A stretch of 64,000 bases of DNA, taken from contig NC_057762.1 in the NCBI RefSeq assembly GCF_010389155.1, forward strand, positions 9,039,513-9,103,512. The letters run 5' to 3'. This document shows positions 1-11,263 of the stretch, piece after piece (the first letter of the stretch is position 1; each line of letters starts with the position of its first letter). A model generated the notes under the pieces. It did not search any database, was not told the DNA's origin, and saw only the letters and a program-made list of their open reading frames with translations. This DNA comes from Erigeron canadensis (Eukaryota; Streptophyta; Magnoliopsida; Asterales; Asteraceae). Position numbers and translations under genes: made by a program.

Positions 1-155
1 CTGGAGTAATAGTCAAAAAGGAGACTAATTTCTAGGGTAATAGTAAAAAATGAGACTAATTCCTAGGGTAATAGTCTAGAAATAGACAAAAGTTGAGAAT
101 AGACCAAAAGAGAATAATTCCTAGGGTAAAAGTCAAAAGAGACTATTATTTGGAA
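1..155. repeat. Degenerate minisatellite at the left edge
   Basis: Four to five imperfect units of roughly 30-40 bases, each containing GGGTAATAGT followed by GAGACTAATTCCTA-like sequence. The inverted LTR copy near 15020-15060 lacks this array, so it expanded in this copy only or collapsed in the other. Confidence 0.6.
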
Positions 156-459
156 TAATGGTAATTAAAGGGTATGCGACACGTATTTAGACTGTAGGTC
201 AGTTTAGTCTCGTTATACTCATAAATCGTTCCTATGTTGATTATAGGTAGTCGGGAATACTTGCAAAGCTCGGTAACTTACGTTATCATTTGTTATACGC
301 TTCTACGAGGTAAGATACACTAATTTGACACGCTGAGGGTTCAACAAAAACATAGTTTTCATATAATAACTTCCCAAATGGTATTTTGTTTGCTTATAGG
401 TATTCGAGGTTATACGGGAGGTGATATGGGCTATGTAGATGCATATGAAAGCCTGAAAT

Positions 460-790
460 GCTACCCCAATGATATGTACTGATATGAGATGCTATGTATG
501 CTTAATAGATGATATGATATGAAATGATATATGATATGAGATAATAGATGACTTGCAACGATATATGACATGAGATGAAATGATATATATATAATATGAT
601 ACGAAAGATGATATGAAATGATGTATGATCTAAGATGATAAATGATATGCAATGTTGTAATGATATACGATATGCAATGATATATGATGATGTACGTGAT
701 GTAACAATGTATGCGATGTAATGATACGCTATGAAACGCTATGTAATGTCTTGAGATGAATTGAAATGTATTATATGATGATGATATGTA
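460..790. repeat. Low-complexity GATATGATAT-rich tract inside the LTR
   Basis: Irregular short repeats of GATATGATAT and ATGATATGAA. The inverted LTR carries the matching CATATCATAT-type tract at about 14440-14750. Stop-free stretches read through this tract are products of composition and are not genes. Confidence 0.7.
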
Positions 791-1784
791 TAATGTGCAT
801 GACTACATGGCTTGTTCATCTAGTTCACTAGACTTATTAAGTTGCCATGACACGTGCATGTTTAAGGGCCCAAACGTAAAAGATGATATGTGATGATGTT
901 TAGGTAACGTGGACACCTAAACTATATGTGATGTAAACCGAGCTCGTAAGTGACGTGAGAAGTGTTAAGCTTAACCCGTACATGCCTTTACAAGGGTTGT
1001 GCGTTTGATGTGGTTGCTTGGGTGGCTCCTTGCAACGAGGTACAATGTGGAGAGTAATACGGGAGGTCTTACCAACCCCACTTGTTTTGTACATACGGAT
1101 TACTCAGGGATTAGCTTGCCATTCCTTAACGAGATTGATGGACAGCCGTAAGGTTTAACCATCTAGTCGGGTGGGACTTGTGTCACCACTATGATGATTC
1201 GTTAACGTGATATGTAAAGATGCTGAAGATGACTAGGCACATTTAGGGTGGTTCATTCTAATATGAAAGATGTTGATGCTATGATATGTATGTGAGACGA
1301 TATGTTTGATGATATGTGTTTTATCGACTTAATATGACTTTTATATAATGTTTTAAATAGATAAACATTTTATAAACCATATGTTATCTTACTTAGCTAA
1401 TTCGTTAGCTAACACTTGCTTTTTAAAAATGTGTTGTGCCCTCAGGTCCAATAATAGTGAGCAGGTAGATGTGAGAAGACGTGAGGCATGGGTAGATGAT
1501 CTTGAAGCTGGCTATAGTTTACCCATAGTGGTTGATCGCTTTAGATATTTGCTTTATGTTTAGATAATAATGACTTGTATTGATAATGTGATCGGTTGTT
1601 TAATGTTGGGCAACCGATGGGTTTCGATTTGAAATTATTTTGATGATATGGCTAGTAACACCATCTAATAAATACACCAAACAGATTTTGCTGGTTTGGA
1701 CTTTTAAAGTTTACTTCCACTTTCTTTTAACGCCGTTTGGCGAAAGTTTTTGGAAATCCATATTTTTAAACGATGGGTATTACA

Positions 1785-2698
1785 TTATGTGCGAGGAGTA
1801 TAGAGAATATGATTTGTGTCGTGTGGCATCTCCTCTTTATATAGAGGGTAGAAAATGTGGGGAGGAGGATATGAAAGTTAGGATAAATCTCTTCCTCCTT
1901 TGAAGATATCTTTTATCTTTTGAGAAGATTGTGATAATATTTCCATAAGTCATGTCTAAGGTATTAGAACCCAGATATGCTATTCTTTGAGAAGATTTAG
2001 ATAACCATGGAAAGGATTTATGTATATCTGATCTTTGATAGATCTCTACGGAGCTAAGGGAATTGTCCTTAGGTCTTTTAGGATTACTCTATTTACGGAG
2101 GTAGTGCTCTGTAACCTTGACTAGCGGAGTGGGGCTCCTTTGCATAAATGAATTGTTTCTGCTGTTTACGAAGAGTTTTTCGTAGCCTACTTAGGTACCG
2201 AGGTAGAACTTCGTATAGGGTACATCATCACGCTGCAACAATTTATGGAGCTTCATCTTCAACTCTCCAGGTAGATGTTTCCCGATAAAGATCGGTTGTT
2301 CGAGGAAAGTCGTATTGATAACGATCTTTTCTTCTTGGGGCGTCAAGTGTCTCCTTGGCCTTCTTTACTCCGTGTACTTGCTTCGTCTGGTCGAACTCCG
2401 AGAGGATGGTCCGATTATGTCAGGTGTCTCATGTTTCACAATAGAATTGGTCGTGAAGGTGATCAATCGTCGCATAACTAGTCTCCCCAAGAGTATATTA
2501 TATGGCGAATGAGATCTGACCACTATGAAGTCTAGAGTCTCTATTCGAACGTAGGGAGGATGCTCTACAGTTAGGTCCAAGTGGATATTCTCCGAGAGGG
2601 CAAACTATTTCACCCGCAAACCCTACTAAGGGGGTTCGAGGTGGGGTGAGGCGAGCCTTTATGGCCTTCGAAATTAACTTTTGTCTGTGAAAAAGTGA
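1785..2698. other. Unassigned sequence without a recognisable gene
   Basis: About 0.9 kb with a TATA-like TTTATATAGAG at 1836-1846 and a more GC-rich block from 2260 to 2680. Overlapping short ORFs on both strands show no protein family signature. It could be part of another repeat or LTR. I see no splice-supported gene. Confidence 0.4.
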
Positions 2699-2699
2699 A

Positions 2700-2738
2700 G
2701 ATATATATATATATATACGTGTGTGTGTGTGTGTGTGG
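2700..2738. repeat. Compound (AT)n-(GT)n microsatellite
   Basis: A run of AT dinucleotides followed directly by GT dinucleotides. Confidence 0.9.
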
Positions 2739-2901
2739 AAAAGTGAAAATAGTATTGTTACACACCTAAGCTTGATGAAATTCCCATCACATCTTAATTT
2801 TTTAATATTTGTTACTCAAAATACAAAAATCACATGTTGATTTTAAGAAAATATTAGAAAATTATGATGTGAGAGGGATTTCACCTAACTTGGGTGCATA
2901 A

Positions 2902-4011
2902 GAGCACTCACAGTACCCTCGTCTTCCGTCCTTTACCCGTTCTCTAATGAAGGACGGGTGCACACCGCTAGGTGTGACTCGTCCGTCCTCCTTTTTCCGC
3001 TTGTCCCTGAGGGACGGAGCTCATTATCCATTTTCTTCTTTTTTATTTTCTTAACTCTTGAAATTTAATTTACTAACGGCTAGTTCATATAAATTTTTTT
3101 TTTTGAATTCCTACCTCTATTTATACCCAACATAAACAACCATTTCATTCCACAACAAATATTTCAACTCTTTTTAATCTTTCATTTCATTCAAACATCG
3201 ACAACCATTTCATTCCACAATTTCAACTCTTTTTTTTATCATTCATTTCATTCGAACTTTAACACAAAATGCTTATACGTGTGTTGATTGAATCTAGAAA
3301 ATATCTTGTTGTCAAGATGTTGAATGTTGAGGTTACCTAACCCCAATACCGGTAGATGTGAAATGAGTAACCCCAGCTAAAACTATTGTAAAGACATTAT
3401 TGAGTTGTTCAACAAGGACACGACAGAAGGAGCACTTAGCAACACTTCAACAAAATCTGAAAGGAATGTAAGTACTTTCAGACAATGTATATGAAGTTGA
3501 CTGATAAGCGTATTTACGCGAGCATCACTGATGAGCGTCTTTATGCGACGCGCATCAGCGGTATCTAGATAAGTATGGAAGGAGCTAGGTTCAATTACGA
3601 GTCGTGTTTTAGAGAGCTTATCATGTTTGCTTCATTCATTTTAAGTAAGTGTTTGAGTGTTTTTAATAAGTGTTTTCCTATGTTTTTTTATTCATTTTAA
3701 GTAAGTGTTTGAGTGTTTTTAATAAGTGTTTTCCTATGTTTTTTTTAATATTTCAATATTTTTTTAAGTAATGTCTTGTATTTTTTTAATTAATGAAATG
3801 TTTTATATAATTATTATTATTAATATTATTAGAATGTTATATATGTTGTATTTTAAAATGTTTCAAATTAAATAAATGGTCCTAAACTATTCCTCGCATT
3901 GTAAGGATTTTGGGGATTAGTCATTGGTTAGTTCTTGGGCTGAGGTAGAGCTGATATGATGCTGACATAGACTGGTACTTGAAGAATGAGTAAAGAATAC
4001 TGTGAATGCTC
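2902..4011. mobile_element. Non-autonomous PIF/Harbinger element
   Basis: The ends are inverted: GAGCACTCACAGTA at 2902-2915 and TACTGTGAATGCTC at 3998-4011, matching at 13 of 14 positions. They are flanked by TAA at 2899-2901 and TAA at 4012-4014, the 3 bp TWA target duplication typical of PIF/Harbinger. The 1.1 kb interior has no transposase ORF. Its left part has pyrimidine-rich leader-like sequence and its right part holds a tandem duplication. It is probably a deletion derivative that depends on transposase supplied elsewhere. Confidence 0.75.
3634..3745. repeat. 56 bp tandem duplication inside the Harbinger element
   Basis: Two adjacent, nearly identical 56 bp units, each starting ATTCATTTTAAGTAAG, at 3634 and 3690. 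Confidence 0.9.
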
Positions 4012-4658
4012 TAACAATACCATCTTCGCTTCCTCATATATATAATATCTAAAAGTAATTAGATAAAATGAACATTCTAAGTAAATAGATAAAACATGAA
4101 CATTCTAAGTAAATATAAAATAGTCATTGAAATTCAAATTATTTGATATATTAATTTAAAAATAGACATAAATCCAAAATCATTCTTGAATCGCGTATCA
4201 ATCTACTGTATAATAACAATAATAATAGTATAAAACAAAAAACATGAGTTAAAATAGTTTATATATAAAAAGCTTTAAATGTACATGGTACTAAAGTCTA
4301 AAAATTTCTAACAAAGAGCTATGTATATTGGTTCGCATGAAAGTGTAATAAAATAATTTTCAATATCCAAAAGATACTGCTTAGTATAAAAAGCTTGAAC
4401 AAAAAAGGAGCTTTTTATCAAGATATAAGACTATGAGGAGTAGCCCGTTCCTTCCCGATTTTGAACGCGTCCAATTGCCTCTCCTTTTTTTGTTTTTTTT
4501 TTATGCGTTTTGCCCATTCTAATGCTCTTTTTTTAACCCCTAAATTTAAACACTATATATACATATACATTACCATTTAATAAATCAATCCTCATTTTAT
4601 CTCCTATTCTTCTTATTTCCTTCATTCTTCTCCTAATTTTTATACACTCAAACAATAA

Positions 4659-4955
4659 ATGGCTAGAGCTTGGACAGCAGATGAGACTATGAATTTAGCG
4701 AGAGCTTGGCTTGAGGTAGCCGAAGATCCAAACGCAGAGAGTTACCAACAACAAAGAACATTTTGGAGCCGTGTAAGGGAAGTCTTTATTAATCTAGAAA
4801 ATCATCAAGGAATTAAACGAGAGTGTGCAAGGAAAATGGCGGAAGATGCGCCACTCAATTCAGGAGTTCGAGCACATCTATGGTCATTTGAACAACGAAT
4901 TAAACGAGATGCGTGTCGAAGTTGCTTTAGACGAGTATCGTATGACGCATCCTGA
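4659..4955 (+). CDS. Myb/SANT-like (trihelix) transposon protein, truncated
   Basis: A 98-residue ORF starting MARAWTADETMNLARAWLEV, with the conserved tryptophans of a Myb/SANT-like domain (Trp5, Trp17, Trp36). In plants this type of domain is encoded by the accessory ORF of PIF/Harbinger elements and in related host proteins. Residues 1-60 match the domain pattern. After about residue 65 the frame drifts into sequence that no longer looks like the family, and a second frame seems to continue after 4870, suggesting a frameshift. The predicted role is binding the element's subterminal DNA together with a transposase. A TATA-like run lies near 4552-4562. Confidence 0.55.
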   Translation: MARAWTADETMNLARAWLEVAEDPNAESYQQQRTFWSRVREVFINLENHQGIKRECARKMAEDAPLNSGVRAHLWSFEQRIKRDACRSCFRRVSYDAS

Positions 4956-5360
4956 TTTTCTGTACATCCCGGAGTGGGCATTGCTATGAGCTAGTCCAAG
5001 ATTTATGATGTGATTTTATCAAAGATGTTTTAGTTTCTTATCTATTTATGTTATTCGGTTTTATGTTTTTGTTATTTTGTATGTGTTTAAAATAAATGTA
5101 TGTTTTATCATATTTTATGTATGTTTAAAATAAATGTGTATTTAATGTATTTATGTTTTACTTGTTTTATTTAATGTATTTATGTTTTACTTGTTTTATT
5201 TAATGTATCAATGTTTTAATTTAATATGTCACCAAAAATTAAAACATCACATAAAACATTACATTTATTTTCATAAACATTACATTTATTTTAAACACAT
5301 CACATGAAATTAAAACATTACATAACACTTAACACAAACACATTAAATAAAAATTAAACA

Positions 5361-5912
5361 CTAACACGAATTATGGGCTGGAACGCCAACCATAAAGGAA
5401 ATCGGTCGATGAAATGTCACTATCACCGTCATTACAACGCTGGTATTCATATTGATAATCTTCCTCTTCCAAGGGAAAATCATTGACGTATTCTTCACCA
5501 GGGTCGGTCTCGTATCCTTCAGGTCTCCTGTCACGTGAATTCGGTTCTGACCACATGTAACTGGCCGAAGTTCTCCGCTTTCAATTCGAGCTATGGTATT
5601 ATCAAATGCCTCTTTGAATTCTTCATTAGTCATGTCGTTCGTTGCTTGCAAGTTTGGTCGGACAGAAATTTCCGCCGTCAGGGTGAATTGAAGGTGTCGA
5701 GGTTGTAGCCCACGAGGTTCAGGTTGAGGCTGAATAGGTGGCTGAATGGGAGTACGAATGGGTGTCTGAATGGGAGTACGACTTGATTCGCCTCGTGCTC
5801 TTCCTTGCCCGGTTTGGCCTCGTGGTCTGCCCCGTCCTCTCCCTCGTGTGGGTTGCGGTTGTCCGATAGGACGGGTTGGTTCATTTCGTGCTCTCCCTCG
5901 CCCAAAGTTCAT
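5361..5912 (-). CDS. Arg/Gly/Pro-rich hypothetical protein of the same element
   Basis: A 183-residue ORF beginning MNFGRGRARNEPTRPIGQ, with RGRGRGRPRG and repeated TPIQ/PPIQPQ units in the first 70 residues, then a less biased region (FTLTAEISVRPNLQATNDMT). An overlapping frame from 5556 to 5371 encodes an acidic tail (GDSDISSTDFLYGWRSSP), so the original protein probably shifted frame near 5560. The function is unknown. RGG-like stretches suggest nucleic-acid binding. It is convergent with the Myb-like ORF and probably belongs to the same transposon. Confidence 0.4.
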   Translation of the reverse strand: MNFGRGRARNEPTRPIGQPQPTRGRGRGRPRGQTGQGRARGESSRTPIQTPIRTPIQPPIQPQPEPRGLQPRHLQFTLTAEISVRPNLQATNDMTNEEFKEAFDNTIARIESGELRPVTCGQNRIHVTGDLKDTRPTLVKNTSMIFPWKRKIINMNTSVVMTVIVTFHRPISFMVGVPAHNSC

Positions 5913-6267
5913 GGTTATAGGTGTGTGTGTGCTATGTGGATTTTTTTGAAATTTTTAGTTGTGTTTTTGGAACGAGAGGGTGAAGGTATTTATAGGTGAA
6001 AAAGTATAAATTTGAAAACTAGCCGTTACTGTTTAATCTATCCGTTAATATTCAAATTTTATATTTATTTTTAGATTTATTTACATTATTTCCAAAAATT
6101 AATTAAAAAAAAATATGAGGAATGCCCTTGGATGGAATGCCCTACTCCAAGGGAATGCCCCAAAAAAGGGGAATGCCTCTAATGATTGTAAAATGCCACA
6201 TGTCGTCTTGTGAGTGGTCGAGGGGCATTTCCAAAAAAAGGGGAATACCTCCACTCCTCTTAGTCTA

Positions 6268-6846
6268 AAAAGCTTGATCCTATTCTGGTTATGTTTGGCA
6301 AGAATTTTTCTAAAGTTTTTGAAGGGTTTTAGATTTTAACTTTGAAAAAAAGTTTTTATTCGGTTAAAAGTAATGTTTGATACAACTAGTTTTAGCTTTT
6401 ATTTGAAGGAAAAAGATCCAAAATAAAACGCTTCTTAAAATTACGTTTCAAGGAATTTAGCTTTTAGTCATTAAAAGTACACAAATTCCTTTTAAAGTTA
6501 CAGCTAAAGCTACCATATCAAACAATTTTAAAAAATAAAAACTCTACCTAACAGCTTTGCTTAAAAACTACAACTTACCGCTCCAACTATAAGTTACAAC
6601 AATTTTTGCAAAAAAAAAAGCTATAAATCGATATTAACTAATTACTATAACTTATTTACAAGCTTTGATCATATTAGTATTACCTATAACTTAATGTTGT
6701 CAATTGATTGCTTGCTTTAAGTCATCAGATTAAAAATTTATCATTTCATCAAAGGATCATTTAAGACATACTCGTAATTATTATCTTCCTACATATATAT
6801 TTTTCAACCATATAAGCAAGGTAGACTATATATGTAAATCAATTAC
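6268..6846. other. AT-rich sequence downstream of K1, possible MITE remnant
   Basis: About 0.6 kb. The stretch 6285-6640 has partly complementary ends (TGTTTGGCAAGAATTTTT versus ACAATTTTTGCAAAA), reminiscent of hAT-type MITEs, but target duplications are not clear. No further K1 exon could be recognised here. Confidence 0.3.
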
Positions 6847-8876
6847 CTCCAAGCTCCTGTATGATGCATCTTCAACTTCAACGGCAGCAATTGACGGTAC
6901 TTTTGGTATCAACTGAAACAATAGAAATATAATAATTATATATGTTGAGTCTCAATGCTATCTGTAAATTTGATGATGACAAATATAATATATAAACACT
7001 TAGTAATCTTTTGGTTCTTGTAATCTGGTCTGGGTCAGACTAAGCTGACACAACTTGCGTTCTGTAACTGAACCAGATCATGCTTCATACTTTGTAATTG
7101 TTTAATCTTATGGAAGCAAGTGTTGTTCAAGCTCCATCAAATTGTCATAGCATTCTATCCAAGTCGAAGAGGAGAATTGAAAATAGAAGACCAAGTTGTA
7201 TTCACCCCCCTCTACAACTATTTGTGTTCATTATACTTTGGTATATTGATACACTTCTGGGACATAATATATATATATATATATATATAGGAAAAGGTTC
7301 AAATGAGAACCATTTGAATTGGAAGAACCATGAGAACCTTTTAATTATAACTTGGTGTTCATATGTGAATAGTCTATGTGAACAAATACATGCACATATG
7401 AACATGTCAAGTTATAACTAATATTATCTATGTTCATATATGAATGGTTCTCAAATGAACCTACGTGAACGAATATGTTCACATATACCTATCACATATG
7501 AACATCAAGTTATAATATAGTAGTTCTCATGGTTCTTCCAATTTAAATGGTTCTTAATTGAACCTTATATATATACATGTGTGTGTGTGTAAGTTATTTT
7601 AGGACCACTCCTTATTTTAGGACCAATTAGGATGTGTTTTTTGTAACTTACACACCACCATGATCATCTCCGACCACCACCATGATTTTCCGGCGACGGA
7701 GACCACCGGAAAATCATTTTTAAGTTAACCTTCACACATGTGTAAGTTTATACATGTGTAAGTTAACTTAAACATGATTTTCCGGCGACAGCGGTGGTCG
7801 CCGGAGCCGGAGGACCATGTTTTTGGTCGAAGATGATCATGGTGGTGGTGGTGGTGGTGGTCGGTGATGATGATTATGATGTGGTGCTAATCGGTCCTAA
7901 AATGAGAGGCGGTCCTAAAATTAAAATTTTAGAGGAAATACACAGAGCAAAAACATACAGTAATGAAGATATTCTTACTTACCGGCGGCTTTTCATGTTC
8001 CTGCTGAAGTTCCAAAGCTTTCTTAAGTAGTCTGACAATCCGATGTGCATTTGGTCGTTGCGATGGGTCTTCATTCAAGCAAGAATATGCTGTTTCGTAG
8101 AACAAACTTAACGCTTGTTGGTCCATTATTTGTGCCCGCAGATCCGGATCAATAAAATCATCTAATTTTGCTCTTTTGAAATCGATATAATGTCCCCAGG
8201 CTAACCTCCCGGACAGAATTTCAAATAACACCATCCCCAAACTGTACACATCAGATTTATGGCTCACCATTCCAGTCTCTTTGTATACCGGATCGATATA
8301 CCCTAGGGAACCATATACTACAGAGTTATGCGCACGATGCCTTTCGGCTACTGGAATATTCATGAAATTTCCAAAACTGGATAACTTAGGCACCCAGTTT
8401 TCATCTAAGAAAATTGTAGCGCATTTGATGTTCCTGTGTATGATGCTTAAATCGTGTCCCTCATCGTAATGAATGTAACTCAAAGCACGCGCAATACCAA
8501 CACTTATTTTCAATCTTTGAATCCATGTCGTGTCACGGAGATGTTTATCCAGACTTCCGTTGAACTCGTGCTTGTTTATGATGATGTACTCACCTTCCTC
8601 CTGACAATACCCAATATTCGACACAATATTTTCATGTTTGAGCCTAGAAAGCAGCGTAAGTTCCTTCCAGAACATATCGGGCACACCATTCCAACGATCT
8701 AACATCCACGCATCGATAGTAATCAACTCACCACCAACCAAGAGTTGTCCTTTGTATGTCTTACCGGGCTCATTGTGATTGATCCAATTTTTATCAGCAA
8801 AGTTGTTGGTGGCTTCTACTATCTCCGCAAGAGGGATTTCTAAGTGAGCAAACGCTTTCACGGAAGACGACGACAT
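6847..8876 (-). CDS. K1: receptor-like cytoplasmic pseudokinase
   Basis: Exon 1 is 8876-7983 (298 codons, from ATG in MSSSSVKAF). Its donor is GTAAGT. Exon 2 is 6912-6847 (22 codons, LIPKVPSIAAVEVEDASYRS...), after a TTTCAG acceptor and before GTAATT; both junctions are phase 0. The fold is that of plant RLK/PBL-type kinases (IPLAEIVEATNNF, LKHENIV, GYIDPVYKETG, KSDVYSLGMVLFEILSGR, NEDPSQRPNA). Catalytic residues are lost: no GxGxxG (NEPGKTYKG), no VAIK lysine, HRD is HRN, the following Asn is Thr, and DFG is SFG preceded by Ser. It is expected to act as a regulatory or decoy pseudokinase rather than an enzyme. No later exon was found, so the 3' end may be lost. K2 has the same exon pair. Confidence 0.75.
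7284..7575. mobile_element. MITE with long terminal inverted repeats, in K1 intron 1
   Basis: About 290 bp with arms of about 55 bp: AAGGTTCAAATGAGAACCAT and GAAGAACCATGAGAAC at the left, matched in reverse complement at 7515-7570. AT dinucleotide runs flank both ends. The interior has further ATATGAACAT palindromes. It is non-coding. Confidence 0.8.
7597..7925. mobile_element. MITE with TTTTAGGACC ends, in K1 intron 1
   Basis: Left arm TTTTAGGACCACTCCTTATTTTAGGACC (7598-7625) and the complementary right arm at 7887-7920. The interior carries CATGATTTTCCGGCGAC and a palindromic TACATGTGTAAGT, and a short GTG-rich coding-like tract that is only repeat. Similar interior words occur in the element at 33135-33348. 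Confidence 0.75.
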
Positions 8877-9280
8877 AGCTAGCTAGCTAGTTTTGTAATT
8901 TGGTGGCCTGGGGAAAAGGGGAGTAAAAGTAGATGTAATTACTAGTGATTGTAATGATATTGATTAATTAGTAATCATGTGTGTACTTTTGCGCATATAT
9001 ACAGCCAATTAACCTTCATGTCTACTTTATTTTTAATTAAACAATTTGACCCATAAGTATGAATGAGCTGTATATCAATTTCCGTACTATTTATTTATTT
9101 ATTATTTTATTATTATTATTTTTTGTCAACTAGCGATGTCGAGTTGTTTGAATTGAAATTATCAAAAGCTAGGCGACGATACCAATAATAAGTTTTAAAA
9201 CTTTTTATCCTGGTACGATAGTACGATACATCGATTATTTCTTTTAGTCTAAGGAAATAAAATTTATGGGGAAAACATAC
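8877..9280 (-). promoter_or_regulatory. K1 upstream region shared with K2
   Basis: Sequence upstream of the K1 ATG aligns in patches with that upstream of K2 (8925-9080 versus 52965-53160 and 58131-58165): the TAATTGATTAGTNATNATGTG-like block, then TTGACCCATAAGTA and ATGAGCTGTATAT. This marks a common duplicated promoter. I did not identify a convincing TATA box or regulatory element. Confidence 0.45.
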
Positions 9281-9285
9281 GTACT

Positions 9286-9368
9286 GCCCGTAGTATGTAT
9301 GTTAGGTATTACGGCACTCACATTCCTGCTCGTAGTATGTATGTTAGGTATTACGGCACTCACATCCC
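9286..9368. repeat. 42 bp tandem repeat
   Basis: Two copies of a unit beginning CGTAGTATGTATGTTAGG, at 9289 and 9331, plus a partial third start at about 9371. Confidence 0.85.
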
Positions 9369-9379
9369 AGGCATTTAGT

Positions 9380-10423
9380 ATGTACATTTATTAAAATTTC
9401 AGAGGGTAAAATGAAATTTTTTTCATTAAAAAGTTGCGGTACACAACATTTCCTCAAAATTTATACATACCTATCACATGTATTTAAGGCACATTTAGTA
9501 TGAAGAATTTTAAATAAATAAAAAGAAACAAAAAAATGAAATTTAGAGAAATGAAAAAAGCCGAGAAATCTTATGAATTTCATTGTTTGGTTATAACAAA
9601 GAAATTAATCTAAAAAATCATTTCCATTGTTTGGTTAGAAAAACATAGAAATGTAAAAATATATTTTTCTCACAATAATATTGCTATTAACATTTTTTTA
9701 TTATTAGTAATACTATTTGAACTGCATTAAATTAATATACATAAAATAAGATTAATATACATAAAATATCATTGAGTACAATACCTTGAATAGTAGCGAT
9801 TAATAACAATATACGTAATTTTTATTATTAATTTTTATTAATTGATGAGATAATCAATTGCTGCTGCTTTTTTATCATTGTGTTAAAATGAAGTTATGAG
9901 ACCACTGTACAATACATAGTTTGACCGACATATTTCCAAATTTCAAATTGCTCATAGATCTCTTTCTTTATTAGCAGTTTTTAGATTTCAACTTATTTCC
10001 ATTACAATATTGTGTAGAATTGTAGAAACCAAATAAAGCATGTACTTGCATAAACAAGAAGCAGAAACAATCGAACCTAAGACAAATACAAGCAACAACA
10101 GCAGAGGTTATTGAAATTCAAAACAATCCAACCATATACATACATGTAATCGATGGTGGAGACGATGGATTATTGAAATTAACTAGCAGAGGTTATCATC
10201 GGCAGTTAATTTGATGTGAGTGGGTTGAAGATAGCAAAGAAAATCGCATGAGAAAAAAGCGAAGAAAGGTTCGGGAATTTAGATTTCTGTGAAATGTGCT
10301 TTGCACGTGCATTTGCTATTTATACCATCTTTTTTAAAGAGAGTCCAATTTCTCCCAAGAATGTACATGGAGAAATTTATGAAAGGAAAAATATTTCCTC
10401 CCAAAATGGATGGAAATCAAAAT
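9380..10423. other. AT-rich spacer, no gene recognised
   Basis: Non-coding. The words AAACAAAGGAAAT and TTGTTTGGTTA recur in opposite orientation at 9585-9640 and 10665-10680, suggesting a decayed DNA element between about 9490 and 10730 that was itself hit by the MITE at 10424. Boundaries and family are not resolvable by eye. Confidence 0.3.
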
Positions 10424-10600
10424 GGGATTGAGATTATCTAAAATAACTCCAACTTCATATGTGAAGTTGGAGTAAGTTTTAATCCAATGGTCAAGATTAA
10501 AACATCAACTTTTAATCATGACCATTGGATTTAATCCAATGGTTGAAGTTACTCCAACTTCACCAATGAAGTTGGAGTAACTTTAGAGAATCCTAATCCA
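10424..10600. mobile_element. Small MITE with doubly palindromic ends
   Basis: About 177 bp. Each end holds an internal hairpin, ACTCCAACTTCA-loop-TGAAGTTGGAGT, and the two ends are inverted copies of each other (GATTATCTAAAATAACTCC on the left; the complement of GTAACTTTAGAGAATCC on the right). The middle contains AATCCAATGGT inverted repeats. It has no coding capacity. Confidence 0.8.
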
Positions 10601-10931
10601 TCAAAACGTATAAAAAGTGATTTCCCGAGAGTTGTCATTTCTCCGTCTCAATTAAATTTCTGCCTACCAAACAAAGGAAATAAATTCATTTCCTTTTCTC
10701 AGCTGTCAACTCTCTATACCAAACACACCCTTAGTCTCTTTAAGAAGAGCCTAATATCATGATTGTATCTATCAATATCTAATATTACCTTTGTACTGGT
10801 AATGTTATCACCCAATCTAAGATCACGATGGTAACATATGTTGGTTCGCATCATTTTATATTTTTCAACCATGTTTCGTTATATTAGTAGATTGATAAAT
10901 AATTAAATAATAAGTAATATTAACTTATGTC

Positions 10932-11055
10932 AAAGGTATTGGTTGCCTATCGGTAAAGTTTTTTGCCTTGGAAAGATCCATCTAGGTTAGAACCTCACTT
11001 TCCAGATTTATAGGGACAGATTGATAGGGTTTTTTAAGAGTCGTAAGTTCCATTC
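10932..11055 (+). mobile_element. Possible tRNA-derived SINE
   Basis: The segment TTGGTTGCCTATCGGTAAAG followed about 30 bases later by AGGTTAGAACCTC resembles the A box and B box of an RNA polymerase III promoter as found in plant SINEs. A clear 3' tail and target duplication are not evident. It could also be an unrelated GC-richer patch. Confidence 0.35.
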
Positions 11056-11116
11056 TAAACATTGATGCTATGTACGTAGGAGTAGGAGTAGGAGTGGGAG
11101 TAGGAGTAGATTAATA

Positions 11117-11117
<1 letters not shown>

Positions 11118-11161
<44 letters not shown>

Positions 11162-11206
11162 AATAAGTAATATTATATAAAAAAAATATATTATTATTAT
11201 TATTAC

Positions 11207-11260
<54 letters not shown>
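11118..11260. repeat. (ATT)n microsatellites
   Basis: Two long ATT arrays, at about 11118-11160 and 11190-11260, separated by a short A-rich spacer. The poly-Asn reading on the minus strand is a translation of this array, not a protein. A GGAGTA hexamer repeat lies just before it (11080-11108). Confidence 0.95.

Positions 11261-11263
<3 letters not shown>

Larger units (their letters stand above)
1..1784 (+). mobile_element. Partial chromovirus (Tekay-like) LTR, cut by the left window edge
   Basis: This is the 3' portion of a long LTR ending in ATTACA at 1784. It is the reverse complement of the complete LTR at 13363-15907: for example the blocks at 1381-1560 and 1640-1784 recur inverted at about 13750 and 13370-13500. 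No tRNA primer site follows 1784, so this is either a 3' LTR whose internal region lies outside the window or a solo LTR. It encodes no credible protein. The Tekay-like assignment rests on the size of about 2.5 kb and the TGTAAC...GTTACA ends of the full copy, and is inferred. Confidence 0.75.
4426..6267. mobile_element. DNA transposon with Myb-like ORF, probably PIF/Harbinger related
   Basis: Imperfect inverted ends: AGACTATGAGGAGTAG near 4428-4443 and the complement of AGACTAAGAGGAGTGG near 6251-6266. Inside are two convergent ORFs (4659-4955 plus, 5361-5912 minus) separated by AT-rich 3' sequence. A 3 bp duplication is not clean: TAT on the left and TTA on the right. A second near-identical direct repeat, TAGTNTAAAAAGCTTGA, lies at 4382 and 6262, so the exact boundaries are uncertain. 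Harbinger elements often carry a Myb/SANT protein as a second gene, which fits, but no DDE transposase is visible. Confidence 0.55.

Noticed and set aside
461..652. His/Ile/Ser/Tyr-rich open frame
   Set aside because: Produced by the GATATGATAT low-complexity tract of the LTR.
2275..2580. Overlapping ORFs on both strands
   Set aside because: Three mutually overlapping short frames with no family signature; typical of stop-poor GC-richer DNA.
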